This document shows positions 45,097-57,431 of a stretch of DNA of 64,000 nucleotides, in pieces. Location of the stretch: assembly GCA_947683625.1 (NCBI GenBank), contig CANTUR010000793.1, positions 1,364,001-1,428,000 on the forward strand. The letters run 5' to 3'. Source of the DNA: Mallotus nudiflorus (lineage: Eukaryota; Streptophyta; Magnoliopsida; Malpighiales; Euphorbiaceae). The notes under the pieces were generated by a model. It did not search any database. It was given only the letters and a program-made list of their open reading frames with translations, and was not told the DNA's origin. Within the stretch, counting starts at the first letter, position 1. Each line of letters opens with the position of its first letter. Made by a program: the position numbers and the translations under genes.

Positions 45097-47949
45097 ATGG
45101 GTGTGGGTATATCGATCTTGATAGGATTAAAAGCAACAGTGCTGCTCCTCTTCTTTGCATATCTTAGAACACTTGGTTTCACCTTATTATCAATACCGTT
45201 CTTGTATGCGTCATTGATATCTGTTCTTGTATCACTAGCTTCTCACCCTCTTATCAATCTTCCTATGCTTTTAGGAAAAAACCCAGATGGGAGCATTCCG
45301 ATTTGGTCCATTATATTGTTCAGTCCGTACTTATTCTTTGTTAGATTCTTTTCAATATTGCGTAGATTGACTAGTGGTGAGGAGCCGTATAATGAGATTT
45401 GTGAGGGTGTTTATGTTGGTGGGTGGCCTTATTCGCGTGAAAGCTTGCCTCCAGGTGATCCTGCTATAATAGATTGTACTTGTGAATTTCCAAGAAAATC
45501 GGAGTTTAAAGGGCACTCTTATTTGTGTATCCCAACTTGGGATACAAGAGCTCCTCAACCTGGGGAGATTGAATCAGCTGTTAAGTGGGCTTGCAGGAAA
45601 AGAGCTCAGAATAAGCCAGTGTTCATTCACTGTGCATATGGTACGAAATTTGTGAATGTTTCTTGACGCTTTTAGTTATTGATTGCTGGTGCTTCTTGAT
45701 GCTTTTGGTTATTGATTGCTGGTGCTTTTACTTGTGATATTTATATGTACGGTAGCGCTATGTTGTTGTGACTTTGTTTGATTGTTCTGTAGCGGCCATC
45801 ATGTTTTATTAATGCATATGTTTATTGGATTCAGTAATACTTGCATTACCTTTCTATGCGGATAAAGGTATTGGTTTAGTGAATTGTTAATCTTTTAAGC
45901 ATATGTGTATATATGAGATATAGCAATTTAAAAAAAAAATGTAATTCATGTGAATTTGTTTTACTGAGGCATTAGGTGTTGTGTCAATCTTGTTTTACTA
46001 TGCATATTATAGTGGTGAGAAGCTGTTTATTGTATTGTAATTCAGTAATACTTGCATTAGCTTTCTATTCAGGTTAAGTTTTTGGCTTGGTGAATAGTTT
46101 GTCTTTTAGGTACGTATGCACATACGAGACAATGCCAATAACAATAATTATTATTTGCTGATTCTTTTGTGGTGTTTGAGTTCTTGTAGCCAAGGCTGAG
46201 CATGAAGTTTTCTGGATAAACTTCTTAGAATCACCTCTTATGCACTAGTATAAAACATTCATTGTGTTATCATGATTAGAAGGCAATCTAAGAATTCAAC
46301 AAATTGTTGGATTATCATGAAACTGAGTTGTAAGAAAAGTACTCACCACACCACATGCTCATCATAATGCTCTGGGCTTTCCATTTTGTTTATTTAGGGA
46401 GTCATTTTACTGTCTAATATATATTTTTATGGATCAGGTACTATAACTACCTCAAGCGCATTCTAATCGTCTTATCCTCACCTCTTGCTTAAATTGTCCC
46501 CAGATTGAGTTTTTTCATCGATTTCTAGTGTGTCCTATCTTTGTTTTTCTTGGGTAGTAAATAAAATAAAATACTATAAAGAATGCAAAAAGCCACTGTT
46601 CAGTGACCTTGGACACTATGAGTGCAATGCTTTATGGTTCTTTGTGCGTGTGCACACATCTGTCCACATGTCTGTGCATTTGTTTGCTGTTTAGGAGGTA
46701 TTTGATTCATCTAGTTCGAATTAAGAATCTACTATATAATATAATAATTTTTTTTTTGTTTCCATTTGAATATCAATACTTCCACTTGAATGATATGGAA
46801 GTCTGACAATCAAATATGCAGCATGGTTTGTTTTCTTAAATTTACAAAACATTTGACTTTTGGCACTTGTAGTAGTTTCTCAAATGACAATTATTATCAC
46901 AATATTTTATAGTGTCAACCATATATATGGCTTTGTTTTTCATCATCTTATTTTAATGTGATACTGATGGTATTTTATAACATATTGCTGGTGTATCAGT
47001 CTGATTTCAAAGCAACGTTGGATTCAATATGGATACCTTTATAGGCATGAATGACTTAGTAAGGTCAATATCATCTCCAGGTTGTGAATTTGGCAATCCA
47101 TGTCCTAGAAAAGTGAATCCTTTCTAACTTCACCTAAATTTTTTTGGTGTTTTAATTGTTTGACATAATGTTCTATTTGAAGTCTTGCATAATTTGATTG
47201 TTGATTATTCTTTCCCTTATTTACATTACTATTTTCTTTTTGGGAGAAAGCACATCTCCAAATTGTTCAAGTAGCAACCACTCATTGTCTTGAACTACTC
47301 TGTCCTCTTTTCCTTCCTTGGACTGGAATTTTATCTTTTTGACTGCAATACTGAAATTTCCTAGAATGCTAAATTCATATTTCAGATGAATTGCATTTTT
47401 CTTTTTATTCGAACTTGAACTTGTTCAAGATAAATCACATTGTAATCCTTTGCAACCTCATCTCTTCAGCACGGTCTCTTTCATGTTGTTAACTTGTTGC
47501 ACTTGAATAATGAATTCAATTCCTCCTTGAATAAGCATTTTGCACATCACCTTATTTTTTCAAAATCTAAGCTTCTGTATTTAGATTATTTTTCTTTTTG
47601 TGCTACGGCTATAGAATATTGCATTATATCTCTTAGACAAAAGTTTTCAAATAGGAAATTAGTGGTCAAATTCATTTCACGATGGATTAATCTTGATCTT
47701 CTATGATTTATGATTTTAAGATGTCAGGTGCTGATTTTCCTGAACTGAAAAATTGTGTTATGGTTCATGGAAATTGAATTTCTCAAAATCCCATGATTTG
47801 ATGTTATAATAATGTGCACTTGTAACTCATTGTGCACTGGAAGATGCATGATCGTAGGACAACAATCATTTATAATATAATGCACTTGAAGAGTAGTTCA
47901 AGTTATAATTGCTCAACTTGAATGAGAAATTATTGTATTGTGTTGATAA

Positions 47950-47994
<45 letters not shown>

Positions 47995-48422
47995 TGTTGA
48001 GTTCTAAAATCATTAAGTTCAAAATTTGACAAGTCTCTTTTTTCATAATTCAGCATTCGCCCCTAAAGGTTTATGTGTTGAGTTATTAAAATTCACAATA
48101 TTATTTTATAAAAAATATAAATAATCTTATTTTCAAAAATAAATGTGTTATTTTGTATAAAACACTCTAATTTTATTATATTTAAAATATTACTGTTTCT
48201 TTCCATAAAAAATTACACCTTCCATTCTAGCTAAAACATCCTTTTTTTCAACTATTTGCTATTTTGTTCTTTTATTTTATTATTGTTATTACTGTATGTA
48301 TGTACTCTTAATAAAAAATAATAAAATGTAATTATTGCAATAACTTTTTAAGTTATTATTTTTATATTTAATTAAATTATAGTTTTAAGTTATTAAAATT
48401 ATTGAATTAGTTATTTTAATAT

Positions 48423-48482
<60 letters not shown>

Positions 48483-49152
48483 TGCAGTCCGCAAAGTGCG
48501 GATTCACTATTAATTTCTATAAGTCTAGGACATATAACAGCATGGTATTCACAATTGAATGTGGCATGCAGTGCAGCAGTGGACAGAAAACAATGGTATC
48601 ATGAGGTCATCTAATGCGTGTTCCTTCTAAAGAACCACATGATCGATTAAACATCTCTCTCTCTCTCTGTTTTTTTTTTTTTTTTTTATGCTGGACTATC
48701 CTAGTGACCAATAGATGGTATTCAAATTAATATCATGGAGAGAAAAGTCCCAAATAGTACTTGTATATGTTCGATGTTTGAAAGAATAATTTTCTTATAC
48801 TTAATTTTTCCTTGTATGCACTCAGAAAGAATCTGCTGTTTCTAGGATATTTGTTTTTTTTTTGTACTCTTCGTTGCTGCTCCGTTACAAACAATTGTCT
48901 TGTAGAATCTGATGTGCGGTTGTGAAAAGATTTAACAATTAAGTAATGGCGCTAAATGCTTCCTTAGGTCATGGAAGAAGTGTTGCTGTGGTGTGTGCAT
49001 TGCTAGTGGCTCTGGATGTGGTGGAAGATTGGAAAACGGCTGAAAATTTTGTCAAGGAAAAGCGACCTTATATACAGATGAACTCTCTCCACCGAATAGC
49101 TTTGGAAGAATGGTCAAGACACCGGTTATCTTCTCCTGTGAGAACAAGGTAG
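45097..49152 (+). CDS. Membrane-anchored dual-specificity-phosphatase-like protein, two exons (join 45097..45640, 48968..49152)
   Basis: Predicted 242 residues. Exon 1 starts at ATG 45097. The N-terminus has two hydrophobic segments (about residues 5-25 and 27-50) and a third (about 70-87), so it is probably membrane-bound. The rest is a cysteine-phosphatase fold: 'YNEICEGVYVGGWPYS' (98-113), a candidate general acid Asp149 in 'IPTWDTRAPQP', and the signature HC-x5-RS with Cys179 and Arg185. The intron (45641-48967; donor GTACG, acceptor CCTTAG) lies in the glycine codon inside that signature and joins in frame (544+185 nt). The family resembles plant proteins annotated as YnbD-like or dual-specificity phosphatases; substrate unknown. 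No stop or frameshift; stop TAG 49150-49152. Best host-gene call here with ISCA1. It converges with ISCA1. Confidence 0.9.
45641..48967 (+). other. 3.3-kb intron of the phosphatase-like gene
   Basis: Contains no recognisable coding sequence. Two AT microsatellites, at about 47951-47990 and 48424-48478, bracket some 430 bp of A/T-rich DNA. A small hairpin TCCGCAAAGTGCGGA is at 48485-48500, and a T-run at about 48670. Several short ORFs inside are chance. Confidence 0.85.
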
Positions 49153-49772
49153 TGAATGAAGATTATGTAATTATGTCGACTTTCTCAGCATTCTTACAAT
49201 AGTAGGACACAAAGCACATGTGATTGGCAGGATTCGTTAGAAAGAAAATTATACATTGTGATGTATATTTCCTGTTGCCATATCTAATTAAATTATGATT
49301 CCATGTCCTCGAGTTAACCTTGGTATCAAGCTAGAATCTTTGAGGATTCCAAGGTAAAAGTTAAGTGTTTGACAATTGCTCTGCTTTTTTCTTTTTTAAT
49401 ATGGTAGTTGGAAAATTAGCGAGCCCTACAAAATGATTAACCTTGTCAATGTGCTCACTGCCCATTTCCAGACCTGCTAAAGGAAATAATTCTGACGCAA
49501 TAATTTGAATTTATCTTCTTGTCATCGCACCTAACCTCAAACTGAATTTTAAGGTCAGGCTCCTCAAGTAAATAACAGGATGAATTTGCAAATCTGAACC
49601 ATGAAGTACTGAATATTACCAAACCTTGAAGTTCGTGGTATTGTACATCTTCACACCAATATTTATGATTAGTCATGGTTTGTCTTGAATGATTCATCCT
49701 AAAACTACAGCAATTCATATGAAAATTGCATTGGCATTCCGTTTTAACACCGCATAAATTCTATTAATCTTC
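49153..49772. other. 3' flank of the phosphatase-like gene
   Basis: 3' UTR and intergenic DNA. No poly(A) signal could be fixed. The minus-strand ORF at 49455-49718 shows no known motif. Confidence 0.5.
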
Positions 49773-49902
49773 CATGAATAACTCAAATGGTAAAAGGTAT
49801 AGATATTTAACGTGGAAAGCAAAGTTTAAACCCCTGTCCCTTTGCTCTCCCTCTTGTGGAGAATTAAACCACTTTAACCAACTCACAAAAAAAAAAAAAA
49901 AA
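49773..49902 (+). mobile_element. tRNA-derived SINE, about 130 bp
   Basis: Box-A-like TAACTCAAATGGTAAAAG is followed, about 40 bp on, by box-B-like AAGTTTAAACCCC, a short 3' body and an A-run at 49887-49902. This spacing and tail fit a plant SINE transcribed by RNA polymerase III. Flanking duplication not found. Moderate confidence because the boxes are degenerate. Confidence 0.5.
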
Positions 49903-50896
49903 CACAGACACGCACAAAATTTGATTGATAGCGATTGAACAAAGCTGAATATTTGCTTTGGTTTGTAAAAGCAAACAAATAAAGTCGTTAGTGAACCAGG
50001 AACCTATAATCTACAAGACCACAAAACAAAATATGACCAATGGTAAAATTCTTAGGTAGTTAATTAGAATATAAGAAGACTTACCGAAAGTTTTAATCAA
50101 TTTATATATGTTTTGAACTAAAAAGGGAACAATAAACAACATTAGTGGATGTAAAGACAACAACCTTAATAAAATCTAGAAAGAACAGAGCAGCAACACA
50201 GCTTAGGGATTATAAGTTTTATCATACTTACGTAATGAGTCTAATTCAACATTGCTCTAGCTTACGTTGACAACAAAACATGGGTTTAAAAGTTAACATT
50301 CTAAAAACAAAAAATAGGCATTTAGCAAGCCAAGATCTTAAGTTACTAGGTTTGTTAGTCACTCTGCTCAAAAGAAACCAGCCAACACTGTAGTCTAATA
50401 GCACTGCTGCAAACACCAAGTAGCTAAAACAGTTCTGTGAAGATAGCAGTCACAATTCCAAGGATTCCCACCTTCAATCTCCCCTCATTTGAGCACACCT
50501 TTCTAATTTGCATTAATTGATAATGACTATAAAAGACCATAAACAAGTACTAAAAATTCTCACACAATATATAAACCAAGTAAACATTCTAATAAGAGTA
50601 TATGTATTGGTTATTTTTTTGTGTTTCCACTTATGGATTGCTTGATCCAGTAACAGACTTATTTCTTTCTTTTTTTTCCAACCAAATAAAAACAATTCCT
50701 CCATCTCATACTAAACAAACTCCCTTTGTAAAAAGGAAAAAAAAATAGAAGGAAAAAAAAAATACACAAACCGAAATATGTCATTTTCACCCCAATATTA
50801 TTTGTTTTTGCATGTTTATATTGTCTCAGTAACCTTAATGCTCAGAAAAATATAGTATAAGATTACCATGACAGTAAAACCGAAAAACGTGTTATA
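49903..50896. other. Convergent intergenic region between the two host genes
   Basis: About 1 kb without coding motifs; includes the 3' UTR of ISCA1 (right end). T- and A-runs near 50660-50762 only. Confidence 0.5.
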
Positions 50897-51737
50897 TTAT
50901 CCACCACCACCACGTTTAGCAGCTTCTGAAGTACTCATCGTCATAAAGGATTCTCCACAGCCACATTGACCTTTAGAGTTGGGATTGATGAATATGAATT
51001 CAGATCTGCTTAATATTCAATTGGAGGAAAAAAAAAACACCAAAGTGGCACATGTTAGCAAAAAGAATAAGATGAAATGATTGTTTAAGAAACAATGAGA
51101 GTCGAGTCGAGATACAAATGCAGCTCAATGAAAAAAGTTCAGTTCATCATTAAAAGTGTAATAGGAACAATATCTCATAGGGAAGAAAGCAAACTTTGAT
51201 TTGATGTCAACCACTTGATTTAAGCTTCCATTATTAGAAAAAAAAAAATTTATAGTTCAAGACATTGAATCATATAATATCACAAGTGCATGAAATGTCA
51301 TATGAACTCGCAGATAGTTGCCAAAGCAAATTATATTAACAGCAACAGTGGATGCATTAATTACCGAATTTTGTCATCTATAAAATCCATCTGGGTACCA
51401 ATGACATGCATCAAAGCCTTAGGATCAATCAATATCTTAACTCCTTTATCTTCTACTATCTCATCAAACTTTCCTTTCTCATCTGCAAATTATAATACCC
51501 AAATCAAGAAATCAACAATCAATACAATCATAAAACAATCAAACCATAAAACCGCTAATAGCTCTGATTAATTAACCAACCTGCATAGTTGAGGGTGTAG
51601 GATAGGCCGTTGCAGCCACGAGCCTTAACGCCAAGCCGAAGGAAAGGGCGTTGGCGCTGCTCAAGCAAGTGGCGAATTCTAGCAGCCGCTGCGTCAGTTA
51701 GGCTTAGGGCTTGCCGTCGTGCCGCTGCTGCCGCCAT
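50897..51737 (-). CDS. ISCA1: Iron-sulfur cluster assembly protein ISCA1, mitochondrial type, three exons (complement join 50897..51005, 51365..51482, 51581..51737)
   Basis: 127 residues from ATG 51737. A-type Fe-S carrier: helps deliver [4Fe-4S] clusters in mitochondria, based on the family. Exon 1 has an Ala-rich start and 'RPFLRLGVKARGCNGLSYTLNYA' as a contiguous block; exon 2 has 'KGVKILIDPKALMHVIGTQ' and 'FIDDKI'; exon 3 has 'FIFINPNSKGQCGCGES'. All three cluster ligands are present: Cys42, Cys106 and Cys108. Splice sites are canonical (GTTGG...TTTGCAG; GTAAT...AAGCAG) and phases agree (157+118+109 = 384 nt). The presequence is very short and not clearly an import signal. Stop TAA 50899-50897. 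A MULE terminal repeat starts about 255 bp upstream of the start codon, so most of the promoter distal to that is transposon DNA. The symbol follows the plant IscA-like 1 group. Confidence 0.95.
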
Positions 51738-51991
51738 AATTTTGTAGGCTGCCGTTTCTTCAGTGGCAACAACTTCTTTCTCTATATAATATGAATCAAA
51801 GCAGTGAAATTCAGAAAAGAAAACTATATTTGAAACCTTCAGGGAAGAATTAGAAGAAATTTAAAATTGTGCCTAATGGATTTGAGACCTTTGAGGAAGT
51901 GGGTTTGGTAGCTTAGCAAGTAGCCGAAACCTCGATTTTGGCTGTTAAAAAACATCACCGGAGAAGCCGGGGAGAAGAAGCAAAAAAACTA
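51738..51991 (-). promoter_or_regulatory. Short proximal promoter/5' leader of ISCA1
   Basis: Only about 254 bp of non-transposon sequence separate the ISCA1 ATG from the MULE terminus. TTATATAG at 51782-51789 (minus strand, plus CTCTATATAATA) is a plausible TATA-type element about 45 bp upstream of the ATG. Position and role are inferred. Confidence 0.4.
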
Positions 51992-51993
51992 TG

Positions 51994-52154
51994 GGAAAAG
52001 GTGCAAATAAGCCCCAAATGTTTTGTCCGTGGAGCAAACAAGCCCTTTACGTTTTTTTTGAACCATTTAAACAAAAAATTATATTGTCTCTGTGTTTTAA
52101 GCCCCTTGACTGACGAAGACTTTTTAACCAAATAACCACCGTTTTTTTAATCTA
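51994..52154. repeat. Left terminal inverted repeat of the MULE
   Basis: 161 bp; inverted counterpart 57432-57595. Contains GTCCGTGGAGCAAACAAGCC and CCCCTTGACTGAC blocks conserved between the two. Confidence 0.9.
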
Positions 52155-52679
52155 CTTGGGCTTCATATCGAATAAAGCAACAACACGTCAACTTAGCTAT
52201 GCAACAGTTGGTTTTAGCGCGAGAGGTCTTCAAGGAAATGGTACATAATGAAGAAAGAAAATCAAACCTTCATAAATAAGATGTGGTCCAAAATTTTCTG
52301 AGAAAAAATTAGGGTTGTAGCAGTTGATAGTCTTTTTCTATTAATTAAAGCTATGTTTGTTGGTTAGGGGTGTCCTTTGAGTTATACAAAACAGGTAATA
52401 TTCAATTCCTTTTTCTCTTTGTGTTGAATAAGAAAGAGATGGTAAATGGTCCAGAAGTAGCTTTTTTTTTCATGGCAAAGTGGTGTATTTTTGCTATGTA
52501 GTAACAGTAGTACGTTTTTTTTGTCATTTTTGCATTATTAAGTCGATTTATGCTTTCTAGCCATGTGATATTTACATGCATTGTTTGATTTTGAGAGATA
52601 AAATGGGTCTCATTTTTGTCTTTTTGTGTTTGGTATTGTGACAACATAGAGGAAAATGTTGATTTAATTTTTAACTTTT

Positions 52680-55600
52680 GTAGTAGTTGGAGGTGCGAGA
52701 AAATGATGAGCTTTACTATGTTCATGGGAGTGTTGATATGTTGTATGACTTTGAACCTGATTTCTTGAATTATTGAGACCTCCTTTATGGATACCAAAAA
52801 AATTAGGGTTCCCAACTATTAAGAAAATACTTGTTCTTGAGCTAGGAAAGAAACTTAGGGAGGGGTTGTTTTTAGTGCACAATGATGATAGTATTAGAAG
52901 AGTTCTAAAGTATATAATAGATAATAGTTGGGTGGGAGAGATCGAGTTTTATGCAAATCATGAAGTAGATATACCTAAATTTGAAACTCAGATTCTGTCG
53001 TTACCATATTATCCTTCAAGGATAGAGGCTGAAGGTGCTGGTATTGAGGTAAAGCATATAGAAGAAACATTAAATAAAGAGCAAGTAAATTGCAAATGTA
53101 GAGGAACTGAATGTAAGTGCATATGAAGTTAATGCAAATATAGATAATATAAATGCAAATGGACAAGAGAAAATTGAGTTAGGTGCACAATATAGTGTTA
53201 ACAATCCTTCTAATATTGGATCTAGTGAAAGAGTTTCAGTTAACACAACATATGTACCTCCAAATGGTTATGTAAGTAAGCTAGATTAAGAGGGAGTTAA
53301 TGATCCTGAGAATTAAAAATATGATAGTTCTGTAAGTGGAGAAGAAGATAAAGTAGCTGAGGAGATTGCTCTCAAAGAGAGAGTGCATTATGATGGAGAT
53401 AAAGGTCATTTCATTTTGGGCATGACCTTTGCTAATGCTAGTGAAGCATGAGAAGCGATAACTAAGTATGCAATTGCTCAAGGGGAAGAAGCTGAAAATC
53501 CACCCCAATAAAGCACATAGGATAAGAGTTAAGTGCATCAATAAAGAAGGGTGCCCATTTCTGCTATACATTTCTAAAGATGGTGATAACCCTGGTTTAG
53601 CTGTGAAGACTTTTCATAATATGCATAGGTGTTATAAAGATTTCTCACTGCCTAGTGCTTCTTACTCCTTTCTAGCGTAGCATTTCAAAAACAGGATATA
53701 CAAGAATCCTGCTTATAGAGTAGTAGACATAAAGAAAGAAGGTAAGGAGGTTTTAAGGATAAATGTAAGCTTATTCAAATGTAAAAGGGAAAAAAGAAAA
53801 ATCATTCAAGAGCTAGATGGTAGTTTCAGTGTCGAATTTGGCTATTTAGAGGCATATGTTGTTGCTTTGAAGAGAAGTAATCCTGGAAGTAAAGTAGAGA
53901 TTGAGTTGTGCAAGTAAGCATTAAAAGAAAGGCGGAGAGTGTTTAGAATAATGTTCATTTTCTTTGATGCTTGTAGGAGAGGGTGGAAGGCAAGATGTAG
54001 GCCAATTATTGGACTTGATGGTTATTTTATAACAGGAGTGTGCAAGGGTTAGCTTTTGTCTGCAATTGGCATTGATGGTAATGATTAAATGGTGCCAATT
54101 GTTTAGGCTGTAATAGATAAAGAAAATAACAACAATTGGACATTGTTTCTCTGTTAGTTGGCAGAAGAATTAGAGTTTGCTAATGATTCAACACTCACAA
54201 TAATTTCTAACATGCAGAAGGTGGTGTTTTTTTTTCTTATTAGCTTTATAGAATTTATTTATCAAAACATAATTTTTTTTGTTTCTCATTATTTTTGTAC
54301 TATTTTTTTTTGTATACATAGCTTAGTAATGAATTTCAATGTTAATGGTATCATTGTAGGGACTAATGAGTGCGGTTATGCAAGTTCTCTCATAAGCTAA
54401 GCATCGTTGGTGTGCAAGACACATTTTTGTGAACTGGTCAAAGAAATATGGAGGAGGAGAGTTAAAAAAGAAATTTTGGGTTTATGATTAGAGTACTTTT
54501 GAAGAAGAATTTAAAGATAATTTGTTGAAATTGGGTAAGCTTACCAAGAAGGGAGTGGAAGATCTTCTTAAATATCCTCCACACACATAGTGTAGAGCAT
54601 ATTTCAGCAGTAGATCCAAGAGCTTCATGGTGGATAGCAACATTACAAAGTTCTTTAATACATGGATTCTCACCGTAAGACATAAGCCTATAGTTAGCAT
54701 GCTCAAAGACATAAGACTCTAAGCAATGAATAGGATAAAAGACAACAAAATAGCTGTTGAGAAGTGGTTCAATGAATGGAGTAAAACATGCATAAGAATG
54801 TTTCAAGACAATAAAGAGAATTCAGTTGGATGCAAGGTGGTGTTTAATGGGGATGTAGGCTATGATATTGAGGAAGGAGCTAACAAACACATAGTTTTCC
54901 TTGACAAACAACTTTGCACGTGCAGAGCATGGGATTTAACAAGAATCCCATGCTCACATGTTATATGTGCAATGTATCATTCAAAAATCAACCCCATGAA
55001 TCACATTTCAAAATGGTACCATCAATTTACTTATGCTGCTACTTATGAACATCCACTTCAACCTGTACCTGGGAAGAGATTTATGAGGTGTGAAGAATAT
55101 TAGGCTATAGAACCCCACCTCAGGTCAAGCTTAGTGGTAGACTAAAGACAAAAAGGGTAAGAGCCTCAAATGAACCAAAGGCCATAGGAAATAGCAACAA
55201 CAATAGAGGAGAATTGACAAAAAAATGACTAATGCAGAAGTGTAGCCTATGCCATCAAACAGGCCACAACAAAAGGTTATGTCCAAATAAAGACAACCAG
55301 GTATATGTACAATTACTATTATTAGTAGGTTAAATTTTATTTTATTTTATTATAAAGAGTTTTAATTTTTCATTTTTCTCACTGTTAGGCACCTCCAACA
55401 TATACCCAAGACAGGTCTGAATTAACCCAAAATGCACCTGATACAATAGCTCAACCCTATGTATAGACTGAGCAAACACAGTCTGGTATAGGTTTGATGC
55501 CATTTAGAGTGACTAAAAATACTAGTTCCCAAACTAGGAGAACCCATAGGACTGTTAATATTGCACCATAAACTATAAAAAGGAAGGGAATCCAACATAA

Positions 55601-56163
55601 TGAAGAAACAACAAGGACTTTGGGAGGCACTTGTGAGAGGCAGAGTATATCACAAAATAAAGGATATGGCTGCTATATTGATTTTAACACAGGAAAAATG
55701 ACACTGGATGTGAGTTAATTTAATATTCAAAAAATGCTTATTAAAATTAATGTTTATGATGTTGGATGAATAAAGAGTTATGTATTGTTTTGTATTGTTG
55801 TGTTTGGTTGATGGTTACATGTGTGTTGTATGTAGAGAGAAATTCATATTGTTTGTTTAAGGAAATATTTTTTATGTTCGTGTTTTTAGCTTCAAAGGCC
55901 AATTGAGATGGTTATTGATTCAGGTGTGCAAAATAAGATGAATGATCATAATTCTAATCCCCATACAAGATTTTCAATCCCAAATGAGTGTTTGATTAGG
56001 AGGAGTAAAGTTGCACAGTCTGCACCTACAAGCAATGCCAAAAAAATCACATTTAATGGAGATGGGGCAAAAGTTAAACTTGCAAAAGATCTTCCATTTA
56101 CTGCTCCAGGTTTGCATTGGCAAGGTAGACCCTGTGTCACAACAAGACAATTGCAAGAATAAA
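52680..56163 (+). pseudogene. MULE transposase (MuDR N-terminal, MULE, SWIM and CCHC domains), decayed
   Basis: Order: N-terminal MULE region ('YVHGSVDMLYDF', 52773-53126 'GFPTIKKILVLELGKKLREGL'), acidic linker, MuDR domain ('RVKCINKEGCPFLLYISKD', 53468-53680), MULE catalytic domain ('CRPIIGLDGYFITG' with the first Asp, about 53990-54040; second acidic site now Asn in 'ISNMQK', about 54205), an intron-like stretch (54215-54360), 'HRWCARHIFVNW', SWIM finger C-T-C-x9-C-S-H (54726-55103) and a CCHC knuckle 'CSLCHQTGHNKRLC' (55240-55290). The tail 'GLHWQGRPCVTTRQLQE' ends at TAA 56161-56163. More than ten in-frame stops and several frame changes. Typical full MULE transposases have this architecture; the function, cut-and-paste transposition, is known from the family. 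Confidence 0.9.
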
Positions 56164-56643
56164 CTGAGTTATCAATTGGCAGACTTTAGAAGAAAGCAAG
56201 AGTAATAATGAGTTCTGCTAGTTCAGTTTCTGAAAATGCAATCAACAATGATGTAGTTCAGTGTGTTTGTGTTATGAGTTTATCCAGTTTAGTATTTCAA
56301 GTGTGTTTACATTACTCTATTTTAAAGAGCACTGATGGATGATGTACTATATTTTGGCCAACTAACTATTTTAGACAAAAACTGAGTTCTCTCAATTTGT
56401 CTTAGGAAGTATAACTGAACAAATGATGCTTATGAAGTCGCTTTTCCCTATTAACAATTGTCATTTAAGCAATTTTTTTATGTTTTAGTTTTGATTTTTA
56501 TATCTTTTATTTAGATGGTATGATAGTATAGAAGATGGAAATAGTTATGGACAAGATAGTTAAAGAACAAATTTCCATTTCACATTTCATGATCCATTGC
56601 ATATACAATAAAAAGATACTACATCCTTTGGTCCCTACATCCA
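56164..56643. other. Spacer between the two convergent MULE genes
   Basis: About 480 bp without coding motif; 3' ends of both genes meet here. Confidence 0.6.
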
Positions 56644-57245
56644 TTACATACCATAAACGACCAATTTACAGGAACAAAATAACAAAAAAAAAACATCCAT
56701 GACACACAAAGAACAATGTATGCTACTTTCATCTTTTTCCTTGTGCTTTTCATCTATCTTAGTGTGTCCTTTTTCAATTGTTTTAACTCTTTCTATAATT
56801 CATTAATCTCAACCTCTACAAGCTGAGCACCATTTTTTGTGTAGGAGGCTTTCAATTGCTTAGTTTCTACTAATAACATCCTTTTATCATACTTCATTTT
56901 ATTTAATAAATTCTTCAATCTATCACTCACTGGTTGATCATGCCACTGGAAATACCCACACCCATTAACCTAACATTTTTAAACAAAATAAAAAACCACC
57001 ATCAACCATTTTAATCACTAAAAATTATCATAAATAAATAAAATTATCAATATCTAAAATTACATAATAATTCAGACATTCATAAAACCTGCGTCTAGGA
57101 TTATCATTAGTCTAAGATGTCCACCTTGGAGAGGAGAATCTTACCCTATTCCTTTGACATATGCAAAATTTTGGTGCTCCTTCGTAATCGATTTCTATGT
57201 TCGATCTCCTTAGTAGCTTGCATTTGATGAAGATGACGAAGCCAT
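56644..57245 (-). pseudogene. GRF-type zinc-finger protein with coiled coil and C-terminal membrane segment, convergent MULE gene
   Basis: From ATG 57245 on minus: Ser-rich start, then after a one-base shift the GRF finger, with 'FCIC' (two Cys), 'NPRRRFYEC' (third Cys; canonical Gly replaced by Arg). After an intron of about 110 bp (GTAATT...AATGTTAG), the next exon opens with 'VNGCGYFQWHD' (fourth Cys). Then comes a Lys/Glu/Leu-rich coiled-coil-like stretch and a hydrophobic tail 'FFLLFCSC' as in many plant GRF proteins. Stops in the 'RWTS', 'INEL' and 'TLR' regions show decay. It lies inside the MULE's terminal repeats, tail-to-tail with the transposase, as mudrB lies to mudrA in maize MuDR, but it is not a mudrB homologue by any motif I can see. 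GRF fingers bind single-stranded nucleic acid in other proteins; the role here is unknown. Confidence 0.7.
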
Positions 57246-57431
57246 TACACTTTAAGATGATGACCTCATGTTTTGATTGTGTTTGAATTTTTGTCTATTT
57301 GCTTGAATGATTTTTATAGGTTTGAATTTGGGAGGAGAAACAGTTGCATTTTAAAGCTTTAGATGGAGAGGATATAAAATAGCAATTTTTGCAACAGTAG
57401 CTTTGACTTGGGTTATCCTAATAAGAAAAAT

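Noticed and set aside
49455..49718. 87-codon minus-strand ORF downstream of the phosphatase gene
   Set aside because: No recognisable motif and no splice or promoter context; likely chance within the 3' flank.
54462..54806. Minus-strand ORFs opposite the MULE transposase
   Set aside because: The plus strand shows family motifs ('HRWCARHIFVNW', SWIM finger); these are shadows.
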